A stretch of DNA of 64,000 bases from Symbioplanes lichenis (GTDB lineage: Bacteria; Actinomycetota; Actinomycetes; Mycobacteriales; Micromonosporaceae). The notes beneath the pieces are model-generated. The model did not search any database. It worked only from the letters and a program-made list of their open reading frames with translations, and was not told the origin of the DNA. The DNA is taken from positions 1 to 64,000 of the forward strand of contig NZ_JAUZQD010000028.1 of NCBI RefSeq assembly GCF_030709675.1, in the 5' to 3' direction. Position numbers and translations under genes: made by a program. The first letter of the stretch is position 1; every line of letters starts with the position of its first letter. This document shows, piece by piece, positions 1-10,417 of this stretch.

Positions 1-30
1 ACGCCGGGCGGGCAGAGACGGTGCGGGGCC

Positions 31-120
31 GTGCGGGGCCGGGCGGGCAGGGGCGGTGCGGGGCCGGACGGGGCCGTGCGGGCCGTGCGGGGCCGGGCGG
101 GCAGGGGCGGTGCGGGGCCG
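31..120. repeat. Direct repeat upstream of lysS
   Basis: An identical 36-bp G+C-only-rich segment occurs at 31-66 and again at 85-120, a 54-bp period, inside a stretch built from variants of GCGGGGCCG. It lies immediately before the lysS start. No function is evident; the array may continue to the left of the window. Confidence 0.75.
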
Positions 121-139
121 TGCGCCGCGATCCGGGAAA

Positions 140-1924
140 ATGGACGGCGCTGACGAGATGGAGTGGGAGATCGTGACAGAGAACGCAGGAGCCGTCGACT
201 GGGTGAGCCGGTTCGCCGACGAGGTGATCGCCGAGGCCGAGCGGCGTTCGCCCGGCCAGCCCGTGGTGTGCGCGTCCGGGCTGAGCCCCTCGGGGCCGGT
301 GCACCTGGGCAACCTGCGTGAGGTGATGACGCCGCACCTGGTCGCGGACGAGATCCGCCGGCGCGGGCACGAGGTCGTGCACATCATCTCGTGGGACGAC
401 TACGACCGGTTCCGCAAGGTGCCGGCGGGCATCGACCCGTCGTGGGCCGAGCACATCGGCAAGCCGCTGACCGCCGTGCCCGCCCCGCCCGGCAGCCGCT
501 TCCCCAACTGGGCCGAGCACTTCAAGGCCGCGATGATCGACTCGCTGGCCGAGCTGGGCGTCGACTACCGGGGCATCAGCCAGACCGAGATGTACACGTC
601 GGGCGCCTATCGGGAGCAGATCCTGCTCGCCATGCGCGAGCGTGCCCGGATCGACGCGGTGCTCGACCGCTATCGCACCAAGGGCCGGCCGGCGGGTGAC
701 GCCAAGCCGGGCGGCGGCAAGGGCAAGCAGAACCAGAAGCTCGACGAGGACGAGGCCGCCGCGGCAGCCGAGGCCGCCGAGGGCTCCGGCGCGGCCGCCG
801 AGGACGACGGCGGCGCGGGGCAGGACTACTACCCCTACAAGCCCTACTGCGGCGAGTGCGGCAAGGACCTGACCACGGTCACGGCCTACGACGACGAGAC
901 CACGGCGCTGACCTATGTCTGCACGCTCGACGGCTTCACCGAGACGGTGCTGCTGAGCGAGTTCAACCGGGGCAAGCTGGTCTGGAAGGTCGACTGGCCG
1001 ATGCGCTGGGCCTACGAGGGCGTGCACTTCGAGCCCTCCGGCGTCGACCACTCCTCCCCCGGCTCCTCCTTCGTCGTCGGCGGGCAGATCGTCACCGAGG
1101 TCTTCGGCGGCGCGCAGCCCATCGGCCCGATGTACGCCTTCGTCGGCATCAGCGGCATGGCCAAGATGTCGAGCTCCCGCGGCGCGGTGCCGACCCCGGC
1201 CGACGCCCTGGCCATCATGGAGGCGCCGCTGCTGCGCTGGATGTACGCCCGGCGCCGCCCCAACCAGTCCTTCAAGATCGCCTTCGACGCCGAGATCCAG
1301 CGCCTCTACGACGAGTGGGACGCGCTCACCGCGAAGATCGCCGCGGGCACCGCCGCCCCCGCCGACGAGGCCGCCCACGACCGCGCGGTGCGCACCGCCA
1401 CCACCACGCTGCCGCTGACCCCGGTGCCGATCTCCTATCGCACGCTGGCCTCCATCGTCGACATCACGACCGGCCACGACGAGCAGACGCTGCGCATCCT
1501 GCGCGACATCGACCCGGAGCGGCCGGTCAGCGACCTGGCCGAGGTGCGCCCCCGGCTCGCCAAGGCGCAGACGTGGGTCCTCACCCAGCTCGCCCCCGAG
1601 GCGCGCACCCAGGTGCGCACCGAGCCGGACAAGGAGCTGCTGGAGACGCTCGACGACCAGCAGCGCGAGTCGCTGCGCCTGCTCGCCGCGGGCCTGGACG
1701 CGAACTGGTCGCTCGACGGCCTGACCACCCTGGTCTACGGCGTGCCGAAGACGATGGCGGGCCTGCCGGCCGACACCAAGCCGACGCAGGAGCTCAAGGT
1801 GGCCCAGCGCGCCTTCTTCGTGCTGATCTATCGCCTGCTGATCGGCAAGGAGACCGGCCCCCGCCTCCCCACCCTGCTGCTCGCCGTCGGTGCCCAGCGC
1901 ATCCGCACCCTGATCGGCGCCTGA
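140..1924 (+). CDS. lysS: Class I lysyl-tRNA synthetase
   Basis: This cytoplasmic enzyme charges tRNA-Lys. The 594-aa product carries the class I signatures PSGPVHLGN (HIGH type, about residue 55) and AKMSSSRG (KMSKS type, about residue 342), so it is the archaeal-type class I LysRS and not the common bacterial class II enzyme. A zinc-ribbon start, CGECGK, lies near residue 237. Residues of about 188-232, just before it, form a low-complexity Lys/Gly then Ala/Glu/Asp stretch that looks like a lineage-specific surface insertion. ATG 140 is preferred because the frame upstream encodes only Gly/Arg/Ala repeats from the direct repeat; ATG 158 is an alternative. The gene is followed by a perfect 14-bp hairpin, so it is probably transcribed alone. 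Identification is secure. Confidence 0.95.
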   Translation: MDGADEMEWEIVTENAGAVDWVSRFADEVIAEAERRSPGQPVVCASGLSPSGPVHLGNLREVMTPHLVADEIRRRGHEVVHIISWDDYDRFRKVPAGIDPSWAEHIGKPLTAVPAPPGSRFPNWAEHFKAAMIDSLAELGVDYRGISQTEMYTSGAYREQILLAMRERARIDAVLDRYRTKGRPAGDAKPGGGKGKQNQKLDEDEAAAAAEAAEGSGAAAEDDGGAGQDYYPYKPYCGECGKDLTTVTAYDDETTALTYVCTLDGFTETVLLSEFNRGKLVWKVDWPMRWAYEGVHFEPSGVDHSSPGSSFVVGGQIVTEVFGGAQPIGPMYAFVGISGMAKMSSSRGAVPTPADALAIMEAPLLRWMYARRRPNQSFKIAFDAEIQRLYDEWDALTAKIAAGTAAPADEAAHDRAVRTATTTLPLTPVPISYRTLASIVDITTGHDEQTLRILRDIDPERPVSDLAEVRPRLAKAQTWVLTQLAPEARTQVRTEPDKELLETLDDQQRESLRLLAAGLDANWSLDGLTTLVYGVPKTMAGLPADTKPTQELKVAQRAFFVLIYRLLIGKETGPRLPTLLLAVGAQRIRTLIGA

Positions 1925-1937
1925 CCGAGCGGAAGCC

Positions 1938-1970
1938 GTTGCCGCGCCGGTCACCCACCGGCGCGGCAAC
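1938..1970 (+). terminator. Hairpin terminator after lysS
   Basis: A perfect 14-bp inverted repeat (arms 1938-1951 and 1957-1970, beginning GTTGCCGCGCC) with a 5-nt loop starts 14 nt after the lysS stop. There is no T-tract, as is common in high-GC actinomycetes. Confidence 0.75.
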
Positions 1971-2053
1971 GACCCCGCGAAGAGCAGCGAAAGACGAAGA
2001 ACGAACGACCCGAGCGACATGCCCCGAAACTAGGACCTCACGCTACGGCAGGT

Positions 2054-3688
<1,635 letters not shown>

Positions 3689-3771
3689 GCGGAGTCCTCC
3701 AGGCGACGGGCGGGCGCGCGGACCGCGCCGGTGCATGAGTATCCCTGGCCGCGCGGGCGCCGCCTCAGCGG

Positions 3772-6051
3772 GTGCTCAACCCAGGGTCAAGATCTGCTCA
3801 GGTACGCCCCCCGCGTGCCGATCCGTCGGACGTGCTGAGACTCGCCGACCGATGCTGGTGGATCTGGCCGGTGCTCGGCATCCTGGGCTGCGTCGGCTAC
3901 ACGATGCTGCCTGGCGCCGGTGCTCCGCTGCTGTCCGCCTCGACCGGCGTGCTGGCGGCCGCGCTGACCGTCGCCGGGGTGCGCCGCAACCGGCCGCCCG
4001 ACCCCTTCGCGTGGCTCGTCTTCGCGGCCGGGCAGGTGACGTGGGCCTCCGGCGACCTCGTGTACGCGCTCAACCAGATGGCCGGCCGCTCCGCCTTCCC
4101 GTCCTGGGCCGACGCGTGTTACCTGGCGGCGTACCCCTTCTTCGCGGTGGCGCTCTTCCGCCTCGGCCGCGGCCGGCGCCCGAGCGCGGGACGCATCATC
4201 GACGCGGCCGTGACCTTCATCGGGCTCGGCCTGGTCTACTGGGTCTTCGTCGTGGGGCCGATTGCCGGCGACGGCACCCAGCCGGTGGCCCTGCGGCTGG
4301 TCATGATGGGCTACCTGACGACGAGCGTGATCCTCATCGCCGCCGTCGGCCCGATCCTCACCCGCACCCGGCACAGCGGCCCCAGCGGCTGGCTGCTCGC
4401 CGCGGGCTGCGTCGCCACGCTGCTGGGCAACCTGGTCACCAGCCTGGCGCCGGCGTCGATGACATGGGCGCTCCCCTGGGCGTACGCTATCTTCGTCCTC
4501 ACCTATCTCTGCTGGGCCGGCGCCGCGCTGCACCCGTCGTCCGCCGCCCCGCACGACGCGCCCGAGCGCACCGGTCCCCACCGGCTGATCCTGCCCGCGA
4601 CCGCGACGATGCTGGTCCCCGCGATCCTCTTCCTCGAGGCGGGCCGCGACCCGGACCACATCGACACGATCGCCGTCGGGGTCGGCTCGACGCTGCTGGT
4701 CATCCTGGTCATGGCCCGGCTGGCCGGCTTCGTGTCCCAGGTGCAGCGGCAGTCCCGGCAGCTCGAGGATCTCGCCCTGCGCGACACGCTCACCTTCCTG
4801 CCCAACCGCCGCGTCTTCGAGGAGCGCACCGCCGAGGCCGTCACAGCCGGGGTGCGGCCGCAGGTGGCGGTGCTGGACCTCAACGGCTTCAAGGACGTGA
4901 ACGACCGGCTGGGCCACGCCGTGGGCGACCAGCTCCTCTCCGTGGTCGCCCGGCGGCTGGCCGGGTCCTTCGACGAGAACGGGCTGGTGGCGCGGCTGGG
5001 CGGGGACGAGTTCGCGGTGCTGCTGCCCGACGCGTCGCCGGAGGTCATGGCCGGCATCGCCGAGCGCATGACGGCCGCGCTGCGCCGCCCGATCGAGGCG
5101 GACGGGCACGAGCTGCTCGTCTCGGCCAGCATCGGCAGCGCCGACGGCACGGGCCTCACCGATCCGGTCGAGCTGCTGCGCCGGGCCGACCTCGCCATGT
5201 ACGCGGCGAAGGGGGCCGGCGGGGCTCGTCACCGCGCGTACTCCGACGATCTCGACCGGTGCGCCGGCGAGGAGGCGAAGCTGGGCGCCGAGATCCGGAC
5301 CGCGCTCGACACCGGCCAGTTCCAGGTCGTCTACCAGCCCATCGTGTCCCTGCCCGACGGGCGCGTGGTGTCCGTGGAGGCGCTCGTCCGCTGGCGGCAC
5401 CCGGTACGCGGCTTCGTCAGCCCGGCCGAGTTCATCCCGGTGGCCGAGAACAACGGGCTCATCGTCGAGCTGGGCGAGTGGATCCTGCGGACCGCCTGTG
5501 CTCAGGCTGTCGCCTGGCGTCGCGACCTGGGGGACGCCGCGCCCGAGCGCATGTCCGTCAACGTCTCCGCCCGGCAGCTCGCCGAGCCGGGCTTCGCGGG
5601 CGTGGTCGCCGAGACCCTCGCCTGGACCGGCCTGGGCGCCGCCCAGCTGACCGTCGAGGTGACCGAGACCGCCGTCTTCGGCGGCGGCCAGACCGTCCAG
5701 GCCGTCAAGGACCTGCACGAGCTGGGCGTCAAGATCGCGCTCGACGATTTCGGTACGGGCCACTCGTCGCTCGGCCTTCTGCAGACCGTCCCGGTCGACA
5801 TCCTCAAGGTGGACAAGTCGTTCGTCGACTCGATCACGATGGCGGGGCGGCACGCGGTCATCGCCACGGCGTTGATCCAGGTGAGCAACGGCCTGGGCCT
5901 GCAAGCCGTGGCCGAAGGGGTCGAGACCGCGGAGCAGGCCGCGGAGCTGCACCGCCTCGGCTATCGCCTGGCCCAGGGCTACCATTTCGGCCGTCCCGTG
6001 GCCGAACCGGACTTCGCCGCGGCCCGGGCCCGGGGAGCATTGACGCGCTGA
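3772..6051 (+). CDS. Membrane GGDEF-EAL cyclic-di-GMP protein
   Basis: A 759-aa protein with several membrane helices in its first ~320 residues, then a diguanylate cyclase domain (RLGGDEFAVLL near residue 409) and an EAL phosphodiesterase domain (SVEALVRW near 535, DDFGTGHSSL, KVDKSF). Both active-site motifs are intact, so it could make and degrade cyclic-di-GMP; no RxxD inhibitory site precedes GGDEF. The start is uncertain: GTG 3772 opens the frame, but no Shine-Dalgarno is visible there, and GTG 3832, nearer the first membrane helix, is also possible. It is divergent from the histidine kinase, 83 bp away. It resembles the second GGDEF-EAL protein at 53.5 kb in layout. Confidence 0.92.
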   Translation: MLNPGSRSAQVRPPRADPSDVLRLADRCWWIWPVLGILGCVGYTMLPGAGAPLLSASTGVLAAALTVAGVRRNRPPDPFAWLVFAAGQVTWASGDLVYALNQMAGRSAFPSWADACYLAAYPFFAVALFRLGRGRRPSAGRIIDAAVTFIGLGLVYWVFVVGPIAGDGTQPVALRLVMMGYLTTSVILIAAVGPILTRTRHSGPSGWLLAAGCVATLLGNLVTSLAPASMTWALPWAYAIFVLTYLCWAGAALHPSSAAPHDAPERTGPHRLILPATATMLVPAILFLEAGRDPDHIDTIAVGVGSTLLVILVMARLAGFVSQVQRQSRQLEDLALRDTLTFLPNRRVFEERTAEAVTAGVRPQVAVLDLNGFKDVNDRLGHAVGDQLLSVVARRLAGSFDENGLVARLGGDEFAVLLPDASPEVMAGIAERMTAALRRPIEADGHELLVSASIGSADGTGLTDPVELLRRADLAMYAAKGAGGARHRAYSDDLDRCAGEEAKLGAEIRTALDTGQFQVVYQPIVSLPDGRVVSVEALVRWRHPVRGFVSPAEFIPVAENNGLIVELGEWILRTACAQAVAWRRDLGDAAPERMSVNVSARQLAEPGFAGVVAETLAWTGLGAAQLTVEVTETAVFGGGQTVQAVKDLHELGVKIALDDFGTGHSSLGLLQTVPVDILKVDKSFVDSITMAGRHAVIATALIQVSNGLGLQAVAEGVETAEQAAELHRLGYRLAQGYHFGRPVAEPDFAAARARGALTR

Positions 6052-6133
6052 CCGGCGGTTCGTGACAGGGGCGCAGCGGCTCTCTTCTATGATGCGCGCT
6101 AATCACGCACCCTGAAGGCGCCGGAGGCTCCCC

Positions 6134-7174
6134 GTGTCAACCGTCATATCCCTGCTCGCCGGGCTCGTGGTCGGCGCGGCCGCCTCCTGGTTCATCTGGG
6201 GCCGCAAGAAGCCCGCCGCCGTCGAGACCGCGCCGTCGACCGGCTCGTCCTCGTCGAGCTCGTCGGACTCGCCCGTATCGCCGGCCCCGGCCTCGTCCGA
6301 CCCGGCTTCGGTCTCGTCCGACCCGGCTCCGGTCTCGCCGGCCCCGGCCGCGTCGATCGGCACGCCGGCCGCCGAGCCCGCGCCGGCCGCGCCGCTCGAG
6401 GCCCCGGTCTCCCCCGCGCCGGAGTCCGCAACCCAGGACGCCGCCGCCGCTCCGCACGCCGTCACCGCGCTCGAGGACGAGCCGACCGCCGTGGTGCCCG
6501 GCCCGCGCGCGTCGTCCGAGGCGCCCGCGTTCGACGACGACGCGACCGTCGTCGTGCCCGCCTCCTCCCCCGCGGCCCCGGTCAACGGGTCCGAGCCGAT
6601 CGCCGAAGCGGTCACCGAGCACATCCCGGCCGCCGAGTCCCCGGTCCCCACCGAGCCGGAGCCCGTCGCCACCGAGCACGTCGCCGAGCCTGTCGCCGCG
6701 CCGGAGCCCGTCGCGGTCGAGCCCGTCGCCGAGCCCGAGCCGATCGCCGAGGCCAAGCCGGAGCCGGTCCCGGTCGCCGTGGCCGCCGAGCCCGTGGCCG
6801 TCACCGCCGAGCCCGTCGCCCCCGAGCCGGTCTCCACGGTTGCGGCCGACGAGCCGACCGTCGTGATCCCGGCCCAGGCCGGCGCCGTCGACATCCCGGC
6901 CCAGGCCGCCGCCGTCGACGACGAGACCGTGCCGCCCGGGACGCCCGGCCCCACGCCGGCGCCGGTGCACGAGCCCGACGACCTCACGAAGATCGCCGGC
7001 ATCGGCCCCAAGATGGCCATGGCGCTCGCGGCCGGCGGCATCACCACCTACGAGCAGCTGGGCGCGGCCGACGAGGCCACCATCCGCGCCGCCATCACGG
7101 CGGCCGGCATGCGGCTCGCCCCGAGCCTCGCCACCTGGCCCGAGCGCGCCCGCGCCCTCGCCGCCATCAGCTGA
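6134..7174 (+). CDS. Membrane-anchored helix-hairpin-helix protein
   Basis: A 346-aa protein with an N-terminal membrane anchor (VISLLAGLVVGAAASWFIWG), then about 240 residues of Pro/Ala/Val/Glu low complexity with many EPVA repeats, and a C-terminal helix-hairpin-helix domain starting DDLTKIAGIGPKMAMAL. Such C-terminal domains occur in proteins of unknown role; nucleic-acid or protein binding is possible. GTG 6134 is supported by GGAGG at 6123-6127. The low-complexity part suggests an extended linker holding the small domain away from the membrane. No function can be assigned. Confidence 0.8.
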   Translation: MSTVISLLAGLVVGAAASWFIWGRKKPAAVETAPSTGSSSSSSSDSPVSPAPASSDPASVSSDPAPVSPAPAASIGTPAAEPAPAAPLEAPVSPAPESATQDAAAAPHAVTALEDEPTAVVPGPRASSEAPAFDDDATVVVPASSPAAPVNGSEPIAEAVTEHIPAAESPVPTEPEPVATEHVAEPVAAPEPVAVEPVAEPEPIAEAKPEPVPVAVAAEPVAVTAEPVAPEPVSTVAADEPTVVIPAQAGAVDIPAQAAAVDDETVPPGTPGPTPAPVHEPDDLTKIAGIGPKMAMALAAGGITTYEQLGAADEATIRAAITAAGMRLAPSLATWPERARALAAIS

Positions 7175-7196
7175 GAAACGCTGCACCACCTCTTCT

Positions 7197-7263
7197 CGAA
7201 GCCAAGCGAAGCCAAGCGAAGCCAAGCGAAGCCAAGCGAAGCCAAGCGAAGCCAAGCGAAGCA
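7197..7263. repeat. 10-bp tandem repeat
   Basis: Six exact copies of the 10-bp unit GCCAAGCGAA run from 7201 to 7260, with partial copies on both sides. The period is close to one turn of DNA. The array follows the stop of the helix-hairpin-helix gene and runs directly into the hairpin at 7257-7290. Confidence 0.95.
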
Positions 7264-7290
7264 GGGCCGCCCCCGGGCAGCCCTGCTTCG
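7257..7290 (+). terminator. Hairpin after repeat array
   Basis: A perfect 11-bp inverted repeat (CGAAGCAGGGC / GCCCTGCTTCG) with a 12-nt loop. It probably ends transcription of the helix-hairpin-helix gene. Each upstream repeat unit carries CGAAGC, so several copies could pair with the 3' arm. Confidence 0.55.
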
Positions 7291-7422
7291 TCCGTTTCCG
7301 GACTGGCACATCCCCGGGCAGTCCACCGCCCGCCACGCCCCGAACAAGCGAACATCAGGCGGCCGCCGGGCGACCGATTCCCCATTGATCGTGATGTGTG
7401 GGGTACGTCTCGCGCGACGTTG

Positions 7423-7439
7423 TTGCCACCGCTGTGCAA
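7423..7439. promoter_or_regulatory. Nur-like operator upstream of ECF transporter
   Basis: TTGCCA-N5-GTGCAA matches the 6-5-6 layout and the conserved TTGC/GCAA ends of the Nur box (tTGCaa-N5-ttGCAA) described for the nickel-responsive Fur-family regulator of Streptomyces. It lies 45 nt upstream of the nikM start. A possible -10 (TATGCT, 7456-7461) stands 16 nt after GTGCAA, so the site would overlap the -35 region and act as a repressor site. Inner positions deviate from consensus. Confidence 0.5.
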
Positions 7440-7484
7440 CTGCTCCACTGACGCATATGCTCCGGGGAAACAGGGAGGCGCGGG

Positions 7485-8198
7485 ATGGATACACAGGCGA
7501 TGCACATCGCCAACGGGATCGTGGACGGGCCGGTCTCCGCCTTGTTCGCGGTCCTCGCGGCGCTCGGGCTGGGGGTCTGCGTGTGGCGCGCCCGGGCCGA
7601 TCTGGACGACCGGCTGGCGCCCATGGCGGGGCTCGTGGCGGCGTTCATCTTCGCCGTGCAGATGCTCAACTTCCAGGTGCTGCCGGGCGTCTCCGGGCAC
7701 CTGCTGGGCGGCGCGCTGGCCGTCGTGCTCGTGGGGCCCTGGGTCGGGGCGCTGTGCGTGGCGACCGTACTCATCGTGCAGTGCCTGCTCTTCGCCGACG
7801 GCGGCCTGACGGCGCTCGGTCTCAACATCACCAACATGGCCCTCATCGGTACGGCCGCCGGCTACCTGCTCGTCGCCCTGCTCATGAGGTTCCTGCCGAA
7901 GACCCCGGCCGGGGTGGGCGCCACGGCGTTCATCGCCTCCGTCCTCGGGGTCGTGCTCGCCTCCCAGGGCTTCGTCCTCGAATACTGGCTCGGCGGCACC
8001 ACCGAGCTCTCCCTCGGCACGATCGCCGGCACGATGGCCGGGGTGCACACGCTGATCGGCATCGGCGAGGGCCTGATCGCCGCGACCACCGTCGCCACCG
8101 TCGCCCGCGTCCGGCCCGACCTGGTCTACGCGCTGCGCCGCTTCCGCACCGCACCCGTGGCCGCCCAGCCCGTCACCGTCTCCGGAGGTGCCGCATGA
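7485..8198 (+). CDS. nikM: ECF metal transporter substrate-binding subunit (NikM/CbiM)
   Basis: The membrane S-component of an energy-coupling-factor importer for Ni2+ or Co2+. The 237-aa protein has the family N-terminal motif MHIANGIVDGP and several hydrophobic helices. In this family the extreme N-terminal Met-His binds the metal, yet the well-placed Shine-Dalgarno (GGGAGG, 7473-7478) points to ATG 7485, which adds MDTQA before MHI; ATG 7500 would give the classical N-terminus but sits 21 nt from that site. It overlaps the next gene by 4 bp (ATGA). The upstream Nur-like box favours nickel over cobalt. It begins a four-gene transporter operon. Confidence 0.9.
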   Translation: MDTQAMHIANGIVDGPVSALFAVLAALGLGVCVWRARADLDDRLAPMAGLVAAFIFAVQMLNFQVLPGVSGHLLGGALAVVLVGPWVGALCVATVLIVQCLLFADGGLTALGLNITNMALIGTAAGYLLVALLMRFLPKTPAGVGATAFIASVLGVVLASQGFVLEYWLGGTTELSLGTIAGTMAGVHTLIGIGEGLIAATTVATVARVRPDLVYALRRFRTAPVAAQPVTVSGGAA

Positions 8199-8713
8199 GC
8201 GCCGACGACCGCAACGCCCCGGCCGGCCGGACCGCGAAGGCGCACGGCACCGCCCGCACCCGGCTCGGCTGGTTCCTGGCCGGGGGCCTGCTCGTCGCCC
8301 TGCTGCTCGCCGGCGTGGTGAGCAGCTTCGCCTCGGGCAGCCCGGACGGCCTCGACGCGACCGCCCGCGAGGGCTGCACGTTCAACGCCGACGACGAGAT
8401 CACCGGCGGCACGTGCATGGCCCAGCAGGAGCAGGACCACCAGCTGGCGGACAGCCCGCTCGCCGACTACGGCATCAAGGGCATCGACAACGAGTACGTC
8501 TCCACCGGGCTGGCCGGCGTCCTCGGCGTCCTCGTCACGTTCGCCATCGGCGGCGGCGTGTTCTGGCTGGCCCGCCGCCGCGGCACGACCGACGCCACGA
8601 CCGGCGACGGCGGCGCAACGGTCGGCGCCGGCGCCGGCGCGGGCACGGGCACGGGCGGTAACGACCAGGCGATCCGCGACACCCCGGCCCCGGGGACCGG
8701 ATCCACGGCGTGA
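8195..8713 (+). CDS. nikN: PDGLE-domain accessory subunit (NikN/CbiN-like)
   Basis: A 172-aa protein with two membrane helices (about residues 25-45 and 105-125) flanking an extracytoplasmic PDGLE-type region: SPDGLDATA, then a Cys pair in EGCTF and GGTCM, then SPLADYGIKGIDN. This domain accompanies NikM/CbiM and helps metal loading of the transporter. The C-terminal ~40 residues are Gly/Ala/Thr-rich. It is translationally coupled to nikM by ATGA and preceded by GGAGG. It is not the classical CbiN family but its PDGLE functional equivalent. Confidence 0.85.
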   Translation: MSADDRNAPAGRTAKAHGTARTRLGWFLAGGLLVALLLAGVVSSFASGSPDGLDATAREGCTFNADDEITGGTCMAQQEQDHQLADSPLADYGIKGIDNEYVSTGLAGVLGVLVTFAIGGGVFWLARRRGTTDATTGDGGATVGAGAGAGTGTGGNDQAIRDTPAPGTGSTA

Positions 8714-8838
8714 TGACGGGCACCCGACCGGCTCCGGCCACCGCACAAGCCCGCGACCTGGCCGGGACCCGGGGCACGGCCCCGGCCCGCGAGGCGGCCG
8801 GAGCCCGGGGCGTGGCCGGGAACAGAGGCGTGGGTTAG

Positions 8839-9603
8839 ATGGGCGCCGGGCACGCGCATCCGCTGCATCTCGACCGGGCGAGCCCGGTCCACCGGCTCGC
8901 GCCCGAGGTGAAGATCGTCGCCACGCTGCTGTTCACGATCGTGGTGGTGGCGACGCCCCGGGAGGAGTTCGCGGCCTTCGGGGGCTATGCGCTGCTGCTC
9001 GCCGGCGTCGCCACGGCGGCCCGGGTCCCCGTGACGTGGCTGGCCAAGCGGGCGACGATCGAGCTCCCGTTCGTACTCCTCGCGGTGTTCCTGCCCTTCG
9101 CCGGGCACGGCGAGCGCACCGAGTGGCTGGGCCTGACGCTGTCGGTCGACGGGCTCCACGGCGCGTGGAACATCTTCGCCAAGGGCACGCTCGGTGTCGT
9201 GGCGTCGCTGCTGCTCGCGGCGAGCACGACCATGCGCGACCTGATCGTGGGGCTCGACCGGCTGCGCGTGCCGTCCGTGTTCACGCAGATCGCGACGTTC
9301 ATGCTGCGCTATCTCGACATCCTCGCCGACGACGCGCGCCGGATGCGGATCGCCCGGCTGTCCCGGGGCTATGATCCGAGGTTCCTGTGGCAGGTCAAGG
9401 CGTTCGCGGTCAGCGTGGGCGCGCTGTTCCTGCGGGCTTACGAGCGAGGGGAACGGGTGTATCTCGCCATGGTGTCGCGGGGCTACCAGGGGCGGCTGCC
9501 GCTCGCCACGCAGAGCACGGCCACCGGCACGCAGTGGGCCCAGTCGGCCGCGCTCCCGGTCGCCGCGGCGGCCATCGGCGTGACGGCGGCGATGTTCTCG
9601 TGA
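8839..9603 (+). CDS. nikQ: ECF transporter transmembrane subunit (NikQ/CbiQ)
   Basis: The 254-aa energy-coupling transmembrane protein that links the metal-binding subunit to the ATPase. It has about five to six hydrophobic helices and two short Arg-Gly coupling motifs typical of EcfT proteins, RLSRGYDPR and MVSRGYQGR. A 125-bp gap of Ala/Gly/Arg-rich sequence separates it from nikN. The stop overlaps the GTG start of nikO (GTGA), so the two are coupled. Confidence 0.9.
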   Translation: MGAGHAHPLHLDRASPVHRLAPEVKIVATLLFTIVVVATPREEFAAFGGYALLLAGVATAARVPVTWLAKRATIELPFVLLAVFLPFAGHGERTEWLGLTLSVDGLHGAWNIFAKGTLGVVASLLLAASTTMRDLIVGLDRLRVPSVFTQIATFMLRYLDILADDARRMRIARLSRGYDPRFLWQVKAFAVSVGALFLRAYERGERVYLAMVSRGYQGRLPLATQSTATGTQWAQSAALPVAAAAIGVTAAMFS

Positions 9604-10340
9604 GCCTGCGCGTCGAGGGGCTCACCTTCGCCTACCCGGACGGCAGCACCGCGCTGCGCGGCGTCGACCTGAGCCTGTCCGAGGGCGAGCGTGTCGCCCT
9701 CCTCGGCCCGAACGGCGCCGGCAAGACCACGCTCGTCCTGCATCTCAACGGCGTGCTGCACGGCGGCGCCGGCACGGTCGAGGTCGGCGGTCTGCGCGTC
9801 GACGCCGGCGACCGCGCCCGGCTGGCCGAGATCCGCCGCCGGGTCGGCCTCGTCTTCCAGGACCCGGACGACCAGCTCTTCATGCCCACGGTCGCCGAGG
9901 ACGTCGCGTTCGGCCCGGCCAACCTGGGCCTGCGCGGCGCCGAGCTGGACGCCCGCGTCGACGAGGCCCTCGCGGCGGTCGGCATGGCGGCCCACCGCGA
10001 CCAGGTGCCCCACCACCTGTCCTTCGGCCAGCGCCGCCGGGTGGCGGTCGCCACGGTCCTGGCCATGCGCCCCGAGCTGCTGGTGCTGGACGAGCCGTCG
10101 TCCAACCTGGACCCGGCGAGCCGCCGCGAGCTGGCCGAGATCCTCGAACGGCTGCCGGTGACGCTGCTCATGGTGACCCACGATCTGCCCTACGCGATGC
10201 AGCTCTGCCCCCGCTCGGTCATCCTCGACGACGGCCAGATCGTCGCCGACGGCAAGACCGCCGACATCCTGGCGGACGAGACCTTGCTGCACGAGCACCG
10301 GCTCGAGCTGCCCTTCGGGTTTCATCCGGTACGCCCGTAG
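9600..10340 (+). CDS. nikO: ECF transporter ATPase (NikO/CbiO)
   Basis: The 246-aa cytoplasmic ATP-binding subunit powering the importer. It shows Walker A GPNGAGKTT, Q-loop VFQDPDDQLF, ABC signature LSFGQ, Walker B LLVLDEP, D-loop SSNLD and the switch His in THD. GTG 9600 overlaps the nikQ stop; longer upstream reading frames lie inside nikQ and are ignored. Only one ATPase is encoded, as usual for Ni/Co ECF systems. The lanthipeptide synthetase starts 77 bp downstream without a strong terminator between. Confidence 0.93.
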   Translation: MSLRVEGLTFAYPDGSTALRGVDLSLSEGERVALLGPNGAGKTTLVLHLNGVLHGGAGTVEVGGLRVDAGDRARLAEIRRRVGLVFQDPDDQLFMPTVAEDVAFGPANLGLRGAELDARVDEALAAVGMAAHRDQVPHHLSFGQRRRVAVATVLAMRPELLVLDEPSSNLDPASRRELAEILERLPVTLLMVTHDLPYAMQLCPRSVILDDGQIVADGKTADILADETLLHEHRLELPFGFHPVRP

Positions 10341-10417
10341 CGCGCGTACACCCGTCGGGGTGATCATGGGCGCGCCGGGCCGGATCGGGGCGGACCGGCT
10401 CTGGTTGGCTCGGACCC

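Noticed and set aside
7291..7484. Possible cobalamin riboswitch before the Ni/Co transporter
   Set aside because: No B12-box-like conserved core or long leader fold could be drawn; the Nur-like box explains control better.
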